Shown: in pieces, positions 22,587 to 35,865 of the stretch
How the letters are laid out: each line of letters opens with the position of its first letter
Position numbering within the stretch: position 1 is the first letter of the stretch
Assembly: GCA_023213395.1 (NCBI GenBank)
Contig: CM041465.1
Span: 89,969,741 to 90,033,740 of the forward strand
Reading direction: 5' to 3'
DNA length: 64,000 bases
From: Cycas panzhihuaensis
Lineage: Eukaryota > Cycadophyta
Translations under genes and position numbers: made by a program
Notes under the pieces: model-generated
What the model saw: the letters and a program-made list of their open reading frames with translations, nothing else
The model's database searches: none
Told to the model about the DNA's origin: nothing

Positions 22587-22594
22587 TTCCCCCC

Positions 22595-25500
22595 TATAAT
22601 AGATAATTACATAAAATATCACATCAAATAATATATGTTGAGTCTTTAAATCTTTATTAGAATAAATTGTAATAACATAATCTATTATTGACACCCATAT
22701 AAAGTGAACTCCATCTACTATACCACATGTAACTAGCCATTATGACTGTAACTTAGTTAGGATGATCCTTCATATGCGTGGTATAATCAGTGCTAAATCA
22801 ACTTCACCTAAGAAACACATCATCCTATGTCACTAATAGATAATTTGATGAAGATATATGTAAGAGTATCTAAAAATAGGTCTAAACTTTTCCTAATATG
22901 GAATAATACAAGCAGCTCTTTGGCACTAATGGTTGGAAATAAATAACATTGTGGCCTTATAATGGTATTATGACCTTAAATTACCACTATATGCTTACAA
23001 ACATGCCTTTATGGGCTAAAACATACCACCATGGGCATATAATACCCTCAATGGGCTATAATATCCAATAATATATGTCATAAATATGACTAAAAAATAG
23101 AAGTAAGTTAAATAAACATGAAATTACTCTCTCTAATGATAAATTTTAATTATTTGTTGATAAATATGGGTTCTCTATAGCTTAAAATGAGCCTATATGA
23201 CAACTGTTTCAAGTTACCCTCCCATTTAGGGTATATTACATTAATATAATGGATAATAAATGATATGGAACTTTTAAAAAATACATGTATGTGCCTAAAA
23301 ATGTTGAAAAATGATTTAAAAAAAATAGAAGGAAAAAGAATTTAAGCTAAAATATCTACATCAAATTATCTCTAAATGATATCAGGTGACATGTCAAATC
23401 AAAGCTCTCTTAGTTACAAATCTAATGCAACTAACAAGACTAAAATTAGTATTTATATACTTAAATTATGGATAAAAGACTAATAATGACTCCTTGAAAA
23501 CTAGAAAAGTTAGGGCTTAGCCCCTTCCACTAGTAGGTTGGTAGTCATGTCAGTGCTCTATATGACTAAGGGTTAAGTAATTAGGAGGTTAGCAAACTCT
23601 AAATTAATTTTAATTGAAATAAATATTTTTGTAGTTGTAAAAATAATCCAATTCACTTAATAAAACTTTAGCATCTCAGGAATTCAAAAGATTATCACAT
23701 GGAGTTAAATTCAAAATGTAGCTTTAAAATTTTTTATCCTATCAAAAAATTAATTTGCCAAAAAGTAAGGTTTTCATAATGAAACTTCTATAAATTTTTA
23801 TTACATTTGCATTTGTAAGTCATTAGGTTATAGCTCATTATGAGGAGGCAGCAATACATGCTTTGATATTAACATCATATGCATTTGACTATAGGACCAA
23901 TAATTCTATATAATGTGTACAATCTTCATGTAGGGACATCACCAATCTTTGTAGGCTCTAGCATTCTATGATTGATATGATCTGGTTATGGCTATGGATG
24001 TGTTTTAGTTTTCCTTCATCTTAGCATGTTATCTTTTTACGTGATGCAGCATAGTCTTCTTTGACAAACCTTCTTAGGTGCTATATAATGTGTGTTATAT
24101 ATTTCTTTGCATGGAGGTCATACCTTCTTATCTTTGTAGTTTTCCATCTTAGGTGTCTCTTCCTCTTCGTGCCTTCTAGTAGGTATTACCTTCATTTCTT
24201 CTTCCTTAATAGTGTGTGTTGATTTGAATTCATCTTTGTACATAGATCTTCATAGTCAACTACCATCCTACAACCATACATTCTCCTATGATATTCATTC
24301 AAATATCCTCATGCAAGAGAGGGTTTCTCTATGTAATATTTAGCTTCTATGTATGTTTTTTTTTTAGTCTTCTTTATAAGTGAATGGTGAATGGTGTTTG
24401 CCTAGGTATTAATGCCCTTACCAATGTATTCCTTTTCATTGGAAAAGAAATCTATGGGCTCAATACTATATATTAGATTACGTAAGTGCCAGCATAAATG
24501 CATTTTTCTACTTTTTATATTCTTCTTTTCTCTTTGCAAGAATAGGCTTTAAGAATTTAAAAACCACCTCTCAAACCCCACATGTATAATTATAACAATG
24601 AAGTAACAAATTTAAAATACTCTTTGTTATATGAATTTTTATTATGCTAGAAAGTACAACTCTTAATCCTTTAAATAATAGAACTACAAAAGGGGCATCA
24701 AAAAACACTTGCTCTCTACCCTTCTCTACTATCTATACCTATTATATTTCTAAAAAAAAAAATTTTTTTTAATTATAAGTAGCACTTTAGAAGCTTCTCT
24801 AAATAATATACTAGATAATAGGTAGTAAGCAAAAATAAATGAAATAAACTCTTTAGGCCTCAAGGCTGGTAGTAGGTCCCATTTCTAGGACTCTTGTTAA
24901 AGCCTTCAAATTGAAGCTAAAAAACATATTATATTTATCTTTTTCCTCCATTTTTCATTAGTGAAGTGGCTTACATTATAGGGTGATCAAGCTTGAATGA
25001 ATAGTTAATTTTTTCTCTTTTCTTCCTTTAAAACAATAACTTCAAGATCATATTTTATGACCTCCAAATCAGAACCTACATGTAAATTTTTATGGGCCTA
25101 TATACAAAAAGAAAATTGGTCACAAAAGGCACATAAATCTACCTTTTTAATTTTCATAAAACCTCTCCATTATAGCTTTAAACTATAAAAAATGATTAAG
25201 CCTCTACTAAGAAATGATTATTTTTATTAATATGAGAATACAAAGTTTTTTTTTTTTGTTTTTGCTTGTAATAAAAATATCTTCATCAATCATCTCATAA
25301 GATTCTAGAATTTGATACGAATAACATTATAAAGCTATCAATACCATGTTTGTATAGAACATATTCTACAATATCAATTTTATAATGGCTTCAAAAAAAA
25401 TAAAGAAGGCTTATTGAAATTTATTTTAAAAACTAATTTTTTTATTTCAAAAAACTACTAGTATATGTAGTTTTGTATTGGATTGTTTATGGGCATCTAT

Positions 25501-25794
25501 GATTCAAGTTCTCATAGTGAATAGGTTTGTGATTATTTGGGCAGCCAATTTTGTGAAGAGACTATCATTTTAAGGTATCTACCTTTTGAGAAAAGATGAT
25601 ATGGTCATTTGGTCTACCCTATGCAATTCATCCTCTAGAATAATACTTATCTGGTGCTTATGCCTTTATATCTATGAAATAGTTATTGATTTGCCTTTTT
25701 AGCTTTCCTTACCTCTAAATTTCCTTAGTATTGTATACTATGAGAAATGATAAACTCTTATTGATACACACTCTATGTTCACACTTATTGAGGT
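22595..25794. other. AT-rich DNA, no recognised gene (possible H interior)
   Basis: If H is a real 3' LTR, at least the first part is the interior of that element, but no gag or pol motif was recognised on the minus strand. Short imperfect repeats such as GGGCATATAATACC / GGGCTATAATATCC occur near 23010-23065. Confidence 0.45.
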
Positions 25795-25960
25795 GCATCA
25801 TAGAGAGGCAAATTTTCAATGGTGTTTCTTTTAATGTGACATTAGGCAAAAGTGTTACCATTGTTGGAACTGGTAGTAATGGAAAATCTACTATAATTAA
25901 GCTTTTGTATCATCTTTTTGACACTTAATTAGGAGCTGTCATAAAAAATAAACAACACTC
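25795..25960 (+). pseudogene. Fragment of an ATM/ABCB-type ABC transporter nucleotide-binding domain
   Basis: One plus frame reads ERQIFNGVSFNVTLGKS, then VTIVGTGSNGKSTIIKLLYH and LFDT. This matches the Walker A region of half-size ABC transporters of the mitochondrial ATM (Atm1/ABCB25) type, where GTSGSGKST is usual; here a Gly-Ser is altered. After LFDT a stop intervenes and similarity fades at GAVIKN. Upstream similarity stops near 25795. Only about 45 residues remain, so it is a gene fragment, not a gene. Other ABCB subfamilies are possible. Confidence 0.55.
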
Positions 25961-26960
25961 ATGCTTGCAATATGATGGATAAATAGTAATGAAGTAAGAT
26001 AGCAAATATTTAAGAGGCTCTACTAGGGTTTCTTCACCTGAATAGTTGTGGCATTGAGATTACTTCTAAAGAGCTCTTCTTAATGAAAATCTAGGGTTTT
26101 AGGTGTCTTTAGTTTCAAGATTTTAACTAGAGAGGCATCTTTTCATTCTCAAGGTTTTTTCAATGGAATTATCATCTCTTATGGTTGAGAATAAAGGTTT
26201 TTCTAGCTATGACCTATATAAGAGACTATCGATTCTTTACTCTCGCATTTAAAGATGGTTGTTAGGGATTAATATTATATGTGGTTAGAATACTAAAGAG
26301 GGTATATATTCTACTCTAGCCATTGATTTTGCTATGGCTCTCTATTATATTTTATGCACGAGGAACCACTAGATTTTTTAAGAAGTTGAAGACCCTCCCT
26401 TCCATATATTTTGCATGACAAAGTGATGTAGGTTATTGTATTAGATCTCTCAGGGGTGAAACTATCCCAACATTTAATCAATTACTTTTCTCTATGTTAG
26501 ATCATGGCTTAACAATGATTAATTAAAGGAAATTATAATTTCTTTGTCTCAAGTTAACATTAAGTCATTGTTTCATACTTTCGATGGTCATCCATTTAGT
26601 CTTCAATTCAATTTAAAAGGTTGTTGAATATTATAGTGGTTGTAGAAGCTTTTGGTTATTCGAGAGTTCCTTCCTTGAGAGGGTATTAAGCTAAAAGACT
26701 ATATATAATCATGTGTCCTCTCATTGTACTCCATAGTTTTTGGATCCTTATAGCTTTTGATTTGGGGTTTTTCTAAGGGAAAGCTCTAGGCTAGTAGAGC
26801 CTAAAGACTATTAATTCCTTTTGAGGCAGTTATGTTCTAGTTGAATTACTCAAGATAGTTTTATAGAAACTATTCACTCACTTCACTAAAAACTTCACAT
26901 TTTAGAAAGTATATTTCTAATCAACCCCTTTCTATTTACTACTTTTTATATTTTTCTATG
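25961..26960. other. AT-rich DNA, no recognised gene
   Basis: No conserved protein motif on either strand. It is bounded on the right by the target duplication of a solo LTR. Confidence 0.5.
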
Positions 26961-27582
26961 GTATCTATTAGGTATATGATAATAATATATAAGAAGGCTA
27001 AAATTTTGACTTGTTTCTGGTATAGTTTTCCCTACTAACTTTCTCAAAGAGATGCAAGAGGGCTTACCTCCCCACTATATCATTGGGGAGTCTAGGGGGG
27101 TGGCGATAGCTATGGACCCTCCTCTTAGTAGAGGATCGAGGGCAATGCCCCTGAAGCAAAATTTTAGGGTTCAAAACTTATCAAATAGTAAAGAAAATCA
27201 TAGTCATTTATCAAAAGGCCCTAGATCTAATGGTTAAGATTTTATACCTTCTTATTATATTCTTCATACAACTCGAATTGGGTTATTGCTTGGTGTTGTT
27301 GTTGCTAAGAGACCTCTATGGTAGCCATTATATAATTTTCTATTTTTCATCAATAAAGCTTAATACCTTTCTTATGTGGATGTTTCCCTAGCATCCTGCT
27401 AGGGATTTACCATGTTAAATATGATGTACTTAGTAATGTGTATACTTTTATGTATGTGTTGAATGATCTCTAGTATATATACTTGTATTTAGTTACAGTT
27501 TTGAATATTATTCTTGTTGTTAAATAGAATAGATCTTGGTGGATGGTTTGGTTATTTGGAATTGGGTTTTCTCAATAGTATC
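26961..27582 (+). mobile_element. Solo LTR (612 bp) with 5-bp TSD GTATC
   Basis: LTR body 26966-27577, flanked by perfect GTATC at 26961-26965 and 27578-27582. The ends are TATTAGG...TCAATA, i.e. TG...CA with both terminal dinucleotides changed by transitions. It aligns with the solo LTR at 11213-11848 read on the minus strand: GGCTAAAATTTTG near the start, GGATGTTTCCCTAGCA at 27379 and TAGATCTTGGTGG near the end. This copy is older and in the opposite orientation. Confidence 0.85.
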
Positions 27583-27628
27583 TACTTTTTTTTTAATTAA
27601 AATAATCTAAGTTTATCTTTTTGGAATA

Positions 27629-29350
27629 ATGAAGGAGGGTGAAAATCCCTTTAGATTATCTTTTAGAGATATTTTAATAGTGATTAAGTGTAATAATCCT
27701 ATATCCCCATCAAAATATCTATCTCTTAAGGATTTATTAAACCAAGATTTGAAAAATCCACCTAATTCAAAATCTAAATTAAATGGATATTGGAGGAAAG
27801 TAATTTCAAACCCTAGAATCAAAATCCTATTATAAACCTTCAAACATGAAATAGATTATTTAAGTAATCATTCTCTGATATGTAAATTCTTATGAATTTA
27901 GCCTTCAAAAGTTGGGCTAAAAAAATGGATCAAAGATGGATAGGAAATCAAGCTAAAACTCAAAGGAGATATTAATATTAATCTAGGACTAAAGGGATTT
28001 TGTACAACCATTTCCTTCTCAGGGGGATAAGAATAAGGTTTTTAAAGGAGGACCATATGTTATAAACTTATTTAGCCTCTTCATAAGGTTTTGGATGCTT
28101 GGTTTTGATCTAGCTAGAGAAAATCTCCCAACATCACCTATTTAGGTCAAACTCTACTCTCTTCCCCTTGAATTTTAGAATAAGGACATCTTGAAGGAAA
28201 TTGGTGACTCCCTAGGTTCTTATATCAAAGCCTTTAAGATCACTCTAAGAGAACATTACATAATCTATGTTAAGATTTGTGTTTATATTAACTTATTAGT
28301 TCCACCTCCTAAGGTAATTATTATTGAGTTTGAAGGTGGAGAATAGGTGCAATAGGTTGATTATAAGTGAATCCCCTTTAGATGTTACATCTATTACATG
28401 TATGGCCATTTGTAAAAATATTTCTCAAATAACAAACCTATAAATAATGAGGATATTATAGATCTTGAAATATTTCAAAAAATCAAAGCAAAAACCCCCA
28501 AGGTAGTAAAATATAGATGGAAAAATCTAACCACCCTTCTACTAATACTAATAGTTTTGATGCTCTTGAAGTAGAGGAACAAGAAATGAAGTAAATATGC
28601 TTTAATATACTTTAGAGATTCAACCTATGGCTACGGAATCTCTAAGTACTATTCCTATGAAAGAGTAAAAAATGATACATGGAGAACCATAGAAGAATAT
28701 TGATCACTTTGAGTCTCAAAGAATTAATAATGTTGAAGGCTCTTATCATGCCTTAGGTACCATGACTCTATATCTAAAGGATCCTAAGCAGATTGATAAC
28801 ACTTTGTTAGATGGAAAAATAAACTCAATTCAAGGGGAAAAAAATTTCTCCTCTAAATAGGAACACTCATGATCTTATCAATAGCAAACATGCCAAGGAT
28901 GAAATGGGCCTTTCATATCCCACTAAAGGGTCTTTTATTATGAAGGAAAATAATATGATTAGAATCAAAAAGCTTGAGATGATTACATTGACAAGATACT
29001 TGGATCCCTTTAAAAAATTGCTTCAGAAGGAAGCCAATCATAAAGACCCACTCTTGTTTCTTAAGAAAGGGAAACTAATTCAACTAGGATAGTGAAGAGG
29101 AACAAATCAATTTTAAAAGACACTAAAAACCATAAAAGCAAGGAAAAGTTAGATGAAGTAAAGATAGAGTTTATTCAAGCTATAGGATCCAAGGGTACCA
29201 AGATTGTCAAGTTGGATATTAAACCTATTAGTTGTATAGTCTAAAGAGAGGAAACTCTGAAAGGTAAAAATAGAAGAAAATCAAGTTTAGAGAAACTATT
29301 AGATGAGGGATAATTTCTAGTTGACTTAAGTTTATCCTAGCCTCCTTAGG
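27629..29350 (+). pseudogene. LINE-2 ORF1 remnant (DUF4283, CCHC)
   Basis: It starts MKEGENPFRLSFRDI at 27629. Across frameshifts one reads a KGFCTTI segment, YSLPLEFWNKDILKEIG, GSYIKAFK, YVKICVYINLL, FEGGE and a knuckle-like CYICYMYGHL in which the last metal ligand is lost. These are standard landmarks of plant LINE ORF1. The C-terminal part is Lys-rich without clear motifs. Confidence 0.75.
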
Positions 29351-29383
29351 AGAGTTTTCTCTAATAGAAAGATAATCCCTAAC

Positions 29384-30376
29384 CATGAAGATATTATCCT
29401 AGAACATTAGGGGATTAAATGTGGTTACCAAGCAAATAAATCTCAAAGAAGATTTGCTATGGAAAGACCAAACATCTATCTTGTCCAACAAATAAAATTA
29501 TATCTAGATAAGATGAATATTATATTATAGAAAATCTAAAAAGGATATGGCATCTTGGCTATAGGTTCCATGGGAGCTTCTAGTAGGATGGCTACCCTAA
29601 GGTGCCCTAATTCAGTCCAACTTATTCATTCTAAAGGAGCTAAGAGATGGCTTAACGAGTTGTTTTGATTCCTTAATTTAAATCTTGTGGTGAATACTAA
29701 CCTATTGGAATTCATTTGAAAGGCTTAGGAATTATATAGGAGGCACCCCTTAGATCATTAAAGGGGATTTTAATACCATCCTCTATTTAGAAGAAAAGAA
29801 AGGTAGTGTTAGAGCTTTAGATCAAGCAAGTATTTCCTTGTTAGAGTGGATCATGAGACATAAACATTTGGACATTTCCCCAAAGAAGGGTTCTTTACCT
29901 AGAATAATCACAGAAGTAGTAAAGCTTAGATTATAGAAAGGTTGGATAGGTTTTTTTATTAATAAAAGCTTAGTGACCTCTAACATTATAATGGAATCTA
30001 ATATTATCAACGGAAGTAGTTTTAACCATTGGCCTATAGATATTTTAATCTAGCAAGATTCTAAACCCAGAAACTCCCTCTTTAAATTTGAAAATATGTG
30101 GCTTTCACATCCTACTTTTTAGGATAAAGTCAAGCTTTGGTGGAGGGAGGGGGATCCTAGTCATGGACATCACATGTTTAAATTAGAACAAAAACTTAAA
30201 TACCTAAAAAATTATATCAAGAAATAGAATAGGTTAAGCTTTGGGGATATCTTTGAATAAAGGAGATCTCATAATTCTAAGATGTCCTTTGTCTAAGAAG
30301 AAATTATGAAGAGAGGAACCTCTAAAGACTTAGCCTCCAAATAAATAACTCTTTAAAAGGAGATTAATGATCAAGA
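29384..30376 (+). pseudogene. LINE-2 ORF2, endonuclease and linker only
   Basis: It starts MKILS*NIRGLN, equivalent to MKVLSWNIRGLN at 8534 with Trp changed to a stop. Further on come ERLDRFFIN, SNHWPIDILI-like and FKFENMWL, then KLKYLKNYIK and FGDIFE, which are the end of the endonuclease and the linker to RT. Many stops. It breaks off at the B LTR. Confidence 0.75.
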
Positions 30377-30682
30377 TGATGGATGTTAATGCATCAAGGT
30401 CATTAGATTAATTATATGAAGGTGACTTTGGGTTAGCTAAGTCACATAGTTAAATATAATTTCATTTACATTTAAGTGTAATTTTAAGATCATATCATTA
30501 GGTGGGAAACTTCTTTGGAAACCCTAATGCACATCCTCTGATATATAAGGCTAAATATAAAAGAGAGAGTCATAATTCTCACCTCTCACTCTTGCTATCA
30601 ATCTTATTCTCTTTATTTTACTCTTATTATATACCATTGCTTTAGTGTAGTGGATTGTGGCAACTAGATCCTTCACCTAAGA
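30377..30682 (+). repeat. 5' LTR of element B
   Basis: TGATGGATGTTAATG...CACCTAAGA; the last CA is changed to GA. TATATAAGG near 30541 is a TATA-box candidate. Confidence 0.93.
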
Positions 30683-30684
30683 AC

Positions 30685-30696
30685 TAATATCAGAGC
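30685..30696 (+). other. Degenerate primer-binding site of element B
   Basis: TAATATCAGAGC, two bases after the LTR, equals TGGTATCAGAGC with two G-to-A changes. Confidence 0.7.
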
Positions 30697-33149
30697 TATT
30701 ATTAACCACATTTCTCCACTAGGCTTACACAGAGCCATTAATTCCTCTCACTCACAATTCATGTGAGGTTGAGGGATTATTTGAGAACCTTATTTTGTAT
30801 TAGAGAGCTTAAAATTCTATTATTTTATATATTACTTCATTTGATATTTATGCAAATTTTTGAAAGTGAAAAGACTGATTTTTTAAGCCGTTTGGTTATT
30901 AAAACACCTCTAGACAATATTGAATGCCTAAAATTTTATAAAAATTTTGGCCATCTTATATTTTGATGAAATTTAATATGTAGGGTCACCTAGCCAAGAT
31001 GATCATTCTTGTCTTTTAGAGCATCTTCAGATTCAACCTACAACTGCAAGTTTTAGCTTAAACATGTTTTTTACCCATATAAAAGATCTATTGTTAATTT
31101 CTTTATATCTAATTAATTTTAGTAAATCTAGGAAAAACATACATTTTGGGTTTAGTCTCATTAAATTTTATTGAGTTTTAAGTGTAAGTTTTTCTAAAAA
31201 ATGTCAAAATTCATGCATGAGTAACCTAAGGCACTTTCCTCAATGAAATCCTTTAAATATGAGCTAAAAATCTAATTTTTTTTAAGGATCTAGTAGATTT
31301 ATGTCTCTAGAGTATTTTGAGATAGATCTCATCAAATTTCATCCATTGGTTAATGAGATCTTTGTAGTTTTTTTACAGATATTAAATCTACCCATTTAAC
31401 CCTACAAAAATGTTATGAGGGCATTTCAGATAGTTTCTTGGCCATTTTTGGAGTTGTTACATAAGGAAAAGTTAATGTATGTATCAAGATTGAAGCTTTA
31501 GATATACTAAAGTTTGGATTCTAAGACAATGAATTTGGCAAGATTATGTTTTTTTGTTTTTTTTAGGCAAAATTATTTAATACCTTTTTAGAAATCTGAC
31601 TTAACTATCTTATTAAAAATGACATCTGAATAATTTTCTCTTCTATCACAAATTCAAATTCCATCATTTAGGCCTCTATATTTATAATTTTTAGTAGATT
31701 TTACCTATTTATTATTATTTATAAATTTTGTGAAATAAAATCATAAAATAAGGGAAAATTAACATGCTTCTAGATTTAGAAAAATTAGCATTTTAGCGAA
31801 AAGTTGATCTGTTTTTTGGCCCTTTGTAGCTTTTGTATTAAAATTTTTAAAAATATATTTAGAAACATTGTACCAAATTAAGAGAAACCTTGGATCAGAA
31901 GCAACATATGATTCTCTTGCTAAATCTAGAATATTCTTTCTTTTTCTACATATAGCATAAAGTAATGTATAAAGTAGCAATAACAACAAAGTAAGCACAA
32001 AAGGCAATCAAGCATTTGACATCTTTCCATTTCAATTTTTAGTTTAAGTTATTCAAAAATAACTTGCATTATTTCCTAAAAGGAATCTCATCTATATGAC
32101 TTATATCATTAATTCTTGACTTGTGTGCATACTTGCCTTAGTTGAAATAGACCATAGTTGGCTAAAGGCTGGGCATTAAGGGAGGTATGAGTTTCATACT
32201 GGGTCGACTCTTAACCAGACTAGTGGTGGAGGGATAGGTTAGCCATACCTACAGCCTCCAATTAGGGATAATCCCGATAACCACTCAAGAAAACTGAAAA
32301 CTTTAATCAAGATTAAAATATACCCAATCCAATATCCATCATAGTTGTGGGATACATATGTACCGTTTAACTTTTCAGAGGAGGTATATAGCTACTCACT
32401 AATGAACTAGATAAGGACTAGGAGTACTTAGGCTCTATTGTGACTTAGATTTTATCACCAAGTATAGGTGCAGGTATCATAGGTGAAGGCCCTAATATGT
32501 ATACTAAAAGTTGCCTTAGGCATTGACACCTTAACTACTTTAGACTTGAGATAGAGGTTTGGGTTTTGATCATACATCCTATATCGAACTTGGTTTTTAG
32601 TTGTGTGCACCTACATGCTAACTTCTACATAGGTGTAATCTTGATTTTATGATCATATGATATATCATTTATCTTTGTGATCCTTATATTTATATTTATA
32701 TACATCATCAAACCCTGCTATGTTAGGAGTATTTACCACAAGTGTTGGTGGCCTATTATCACTACTTGCTACTAAATCATATTTCCCCCTACTATGCTAA
32801 GTGTATCAGCCACACGTGTTAGTGGTATCTTCATTTACTATTTCTTCACTATCTTTTTCACTTCATCATCTTCATCACATCTTCTCAATTTAAGCAAAAT
32901 ATAAACTACATCTTTAAAAGGAAAGATAATTGATATCTATAGTATATTATAGTTAAGAATGCCACTAAGTATGAAGGCCTTTGAAGAGCCCATCTATAGT
33001 TTATATCTATCATACCTACGATAGAAACAACACCTGCCTCTAGAGGAACGCCACTTGTAGATCTAACAAATACTGTAGCTAAATTATAATGAGAAATCGA
33101 TGATAAGAATATTTGTGTATGTATTCTATTAGTGACTGACCACTCTCTA
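30697..33149 (+). other. Leader of element B, no recognised ORF
   Basis: AT-rich, except for a more balanced stretch at about 32140-32560. No protein motif was seen on the plus strand. The minus-strand frame at 32906-33154 has no family resemblance and lies where gag should begin on the plus strand. Confidence 0.55.
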
Positions 33150-34360
33150 CACAATCTAATTAATGAAGAATAACATGATATAGCCTAGAATGTCCTCGAG
33201 GTTCTTAAAAAGAATTTTGATGCAAAGTCTAATCTTAAATTTATTCATCTAATCTTAAAGATAAATAAGATGAAGATATGGGAGGGATGTGCAAATAAAA
33301 TAACCAACCTTCTTTGACTAATCAAATAAGTAATAGGCAAAGATTTTAAGACCTAATGTATTACATGGGCATTCTTCATACGTTCATATCTATATATACT
33401 TGATTATAAGAACTTGCTTAAGAGTCTTCAATTAAGTGGAATGTTGAAGACACTTAACTTTGAAGTTCTTATAAAGAAGTTTATAAAATTTGATAAGACC
33501 TTTGATACTAATTTTACAACTTCAAATCCTCTTCTAGATGCATCTTTTGATAGGGAAGAAGAAGTATGCTTCTTGAGGAATCAGGATCCCTCTCGTGGTA
33601 GAGGAAATAACTGAGCAAGGGGTAGAGGATGAGGTAGAGGAAATCAGCCACAAGGTCAATAGAACCCTCAAGAATAGTAGCCTAGACGATTTCAAAGCTA
33701 AGTGCCACCTTTTAATACAAGACATTCAGGCCAAACTAGTACTTTAGGGACTAGAAACCATATTATCATGTGCAAAAGATGTAACAAAAGAGGACACATT
33801 TTAAAGGATTGTCCTATACCTGTATGCAAGCTACCTAAATTTCAATAAAAATACAAGGCTTACAATGTTAATGAAACATGTGAAGAATACCTTAGTGGTG
33901 TAGGTTTTGCTCAAGCATACATTCAAAGACTTGAGGGAGAAGCCATTAATCAAACTAAGAGGTATTTTAAAGCCCATTATGGTTATGCCACTTGTGATCT
34001 TGAATCACCAATGAAAATCCCTCTTGGAGTTGTAAATAGCATAACTTCAAACACCTCCTTATGAATCGTGGATATAGGAGAGATATAATATATGACCTAC
34101 AATCAGGATCTATATCAAACTTTTAATTCCAATATATATGGTGTCATTCAGATGATCAACAAATCCCAACAACTAGTTGAAGGTATTAGAAACATATGCC
34201 TAAAACTCTTAGGCTTGAGAGATTTTATATTACTTAATGTCCTATATATTCCTAATCTGAAATAAAACCTACTCTCTTTATCCACTCTTCTCTCCAATGG
34301 ATTTGATCTTAGTGTTACTACAAATAATAAACTCTTCAGATCATTCACCCTCCAACAAAT
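33150..34360 (+). pseudogene. Element B gag and protease
   Basis: Gag fragments include EVLKKNFDAKSNLKFIHLIL near 33200, an RGRG-rich segment near 33590-33640, and a zinc knuckle at 33771-33812 (CKRCNKRGHILKDC, CX2CX4HX4C intact). The protease region near 34066 reads IVDIGEI with YMTYNQ, where DSGAS is expected: Asp is kept, Ser is not. NVLYIPNLKXNLLSL near 34240 is the protease C-terminal block typical of copia. The gag start cannot be placed. Confidence 0.8.
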
Positions 34361-34363
34361 TGA

Positions 34364-35680
34364 GTGGTCTTGATTGAAGTACTTACTTATAAATTATTTA
34401 GATTGAATGCCTCCCCATCTTCTAAAGCCAACTGGGCTCAAAACCCTTATGCTGATGAAGACTTTACTTTTAATACCACTTTAACACACCCTAAGCTATC
34501 CCTAAAAGCTCTTTGGCATGCTCACATGGGCCATGTTTATATCAATCGACTCAAAGATCTCTGTCACACACTTTTAGGTCTGCCCAAGTTCTCCTCTAAG
34601 CCCTTTAAATGTAAAGCCTATATCATAAGCAAATCTCATATAGAGCCCTTTACTGACAGTCAATGGAAATTGAGTCATCCTCTTCAATTAGTACACTCTA
34701 ATCTATGCAGACCAATGTCCATTCCATCATTAAAGTAAAAAATATATTACATATCCTTCATTGATGATTTTACTAGGAAAGTGTGGGTGGATTTTCTGAT
34801 CAGGAAAGCTGAGGTGTTTGGTGTCTTTAAAGCTTTTAAATCTCATACTAAAAAGGAGTTAGGTTATCAAATTAAGTGTCTTTGAATAGATAATAGTGGA
34901 GAATATACCTCTACTAAATTTAAAACCTATCTACGAGATAATAACATGAAACATCATACTACAATAGTAGGCACCCCCCAACATAATGGATTTGTTGAGC
35001 ACATGAATAGGTCTATTATGAATATGGCTTGAGCTATGTTAGTTTATAAAAATATACCTACTTACCTATGGGCAAAAGCAATTTGGATAGTTACTTATTG
35101 TATGAGTGCTATCATTCTATCTAGAGGAATTTCTCCTAATGAAAAGCGGACTGGACAGGCCCACACTACCTACCACTTTAAAATATTTGGCTCAATAGGT
35201 TATGCCCATATACTAGATGGAGATAGAAATAAACTCCATCCCAAGTCACTTAAAGACATCTTTATTGGATATCCTATGGATAAGAAAGGGTACAAGGTCT
35301 TTATTCCTTCATAGTGGAAGATTATTATCATAAGAGATATGGTGTTTATTGAAATAGAGGATTAATTATTATAATTAGACTCTAAAATATTGAACTGTCA
35401 TTATTATGATGCTACTCAATATGATGTACAGATTCTAAAATTTAGGGGGGGAGATACTCAAGAGTTACTCAAACTATTGGAATTTGACAATAAAGCCATA
35501 AAGGATAGTAACTATGATTATGAACCAATGAGTATATATCATACCCCACCATTCGAGAATAAGAGAGTTGATAAAGACAAAATAGTATCAAATAGACTAT
35601 GCTCCCTAGATATGTTAATATACTTCTTAACAAATATGAAAAATGAACTTTTTAGGATCCAAATGAAGACCATGTAGTTG
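34364..35680 (+). pseudogene. Element B integrase
   Basis: The zinc-binding N-terminus reads LWHAHMGHVYINRLKDL near 34510, followed by a Cys pair. Catalytic core: VHSNLCRPM, where the first Asp of DDE is Asn; YISFIDDFTRKVWVDF; IDNSGEYTSTKF with Asp and Glu kept; then GTPQHNGFVEHMNR. The C-terminal part reads LWAKAIWIVTYCMSA, KIFGSIGYAHI and KDIFIGYPMDKKGYKVF. Loss of the first catalytic Asp and several stops make it inactive. Confidence 0.88.
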
Positions 35681-35865
35681 GAGAAATAAAGACCTCATTC
35701 CCAACTCAAGATTCTCATGAAGTCTGCCAGCTAAATAAGATTATATGACCTAATGAGGTGGGCAAAATTAGCACTCAAAGTGCCTATAGAGCCAAGATAT
35801 AGGAATCAATTTTCATTGAGTTAGAATCGGTAAAATTATATTTTGCTCTTAATGAAGAGCCCATC

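Larger units (their letters stand above)
27629..30376 (+). mobile_element. Decayed plant L1-type LINE (LINE-2), truncated by element B
   Basis: Plus strand: a DUF4283/CCHC ORF1 region (27629-about 29350), then ORF2 starting at 29384 and cut at 30376. RT and everything downstream are missing, and nothing LINE-like resumes after element B. It is much more decayed than the LINE at 4.2-10.5 kb. Confidence 0.8.

Noticed and set aside
25731-25928. ABC-transporter-like frame as a functional small ATPase
   Set aside because: Only the Walker A part is present, with no Walker B, signature motif or membrane domain, and a stop directly after LFDT.
27052-27237. Open frame within the solo LTR at 26966-27577
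   Set aside because: Lies wholly in LTR sequence and is not conserved with the relative at 11213-11848.
32906-33154. 82-codon minus frame
   Set aside because: Antisense to the gag start region of element B, without recognisable features.
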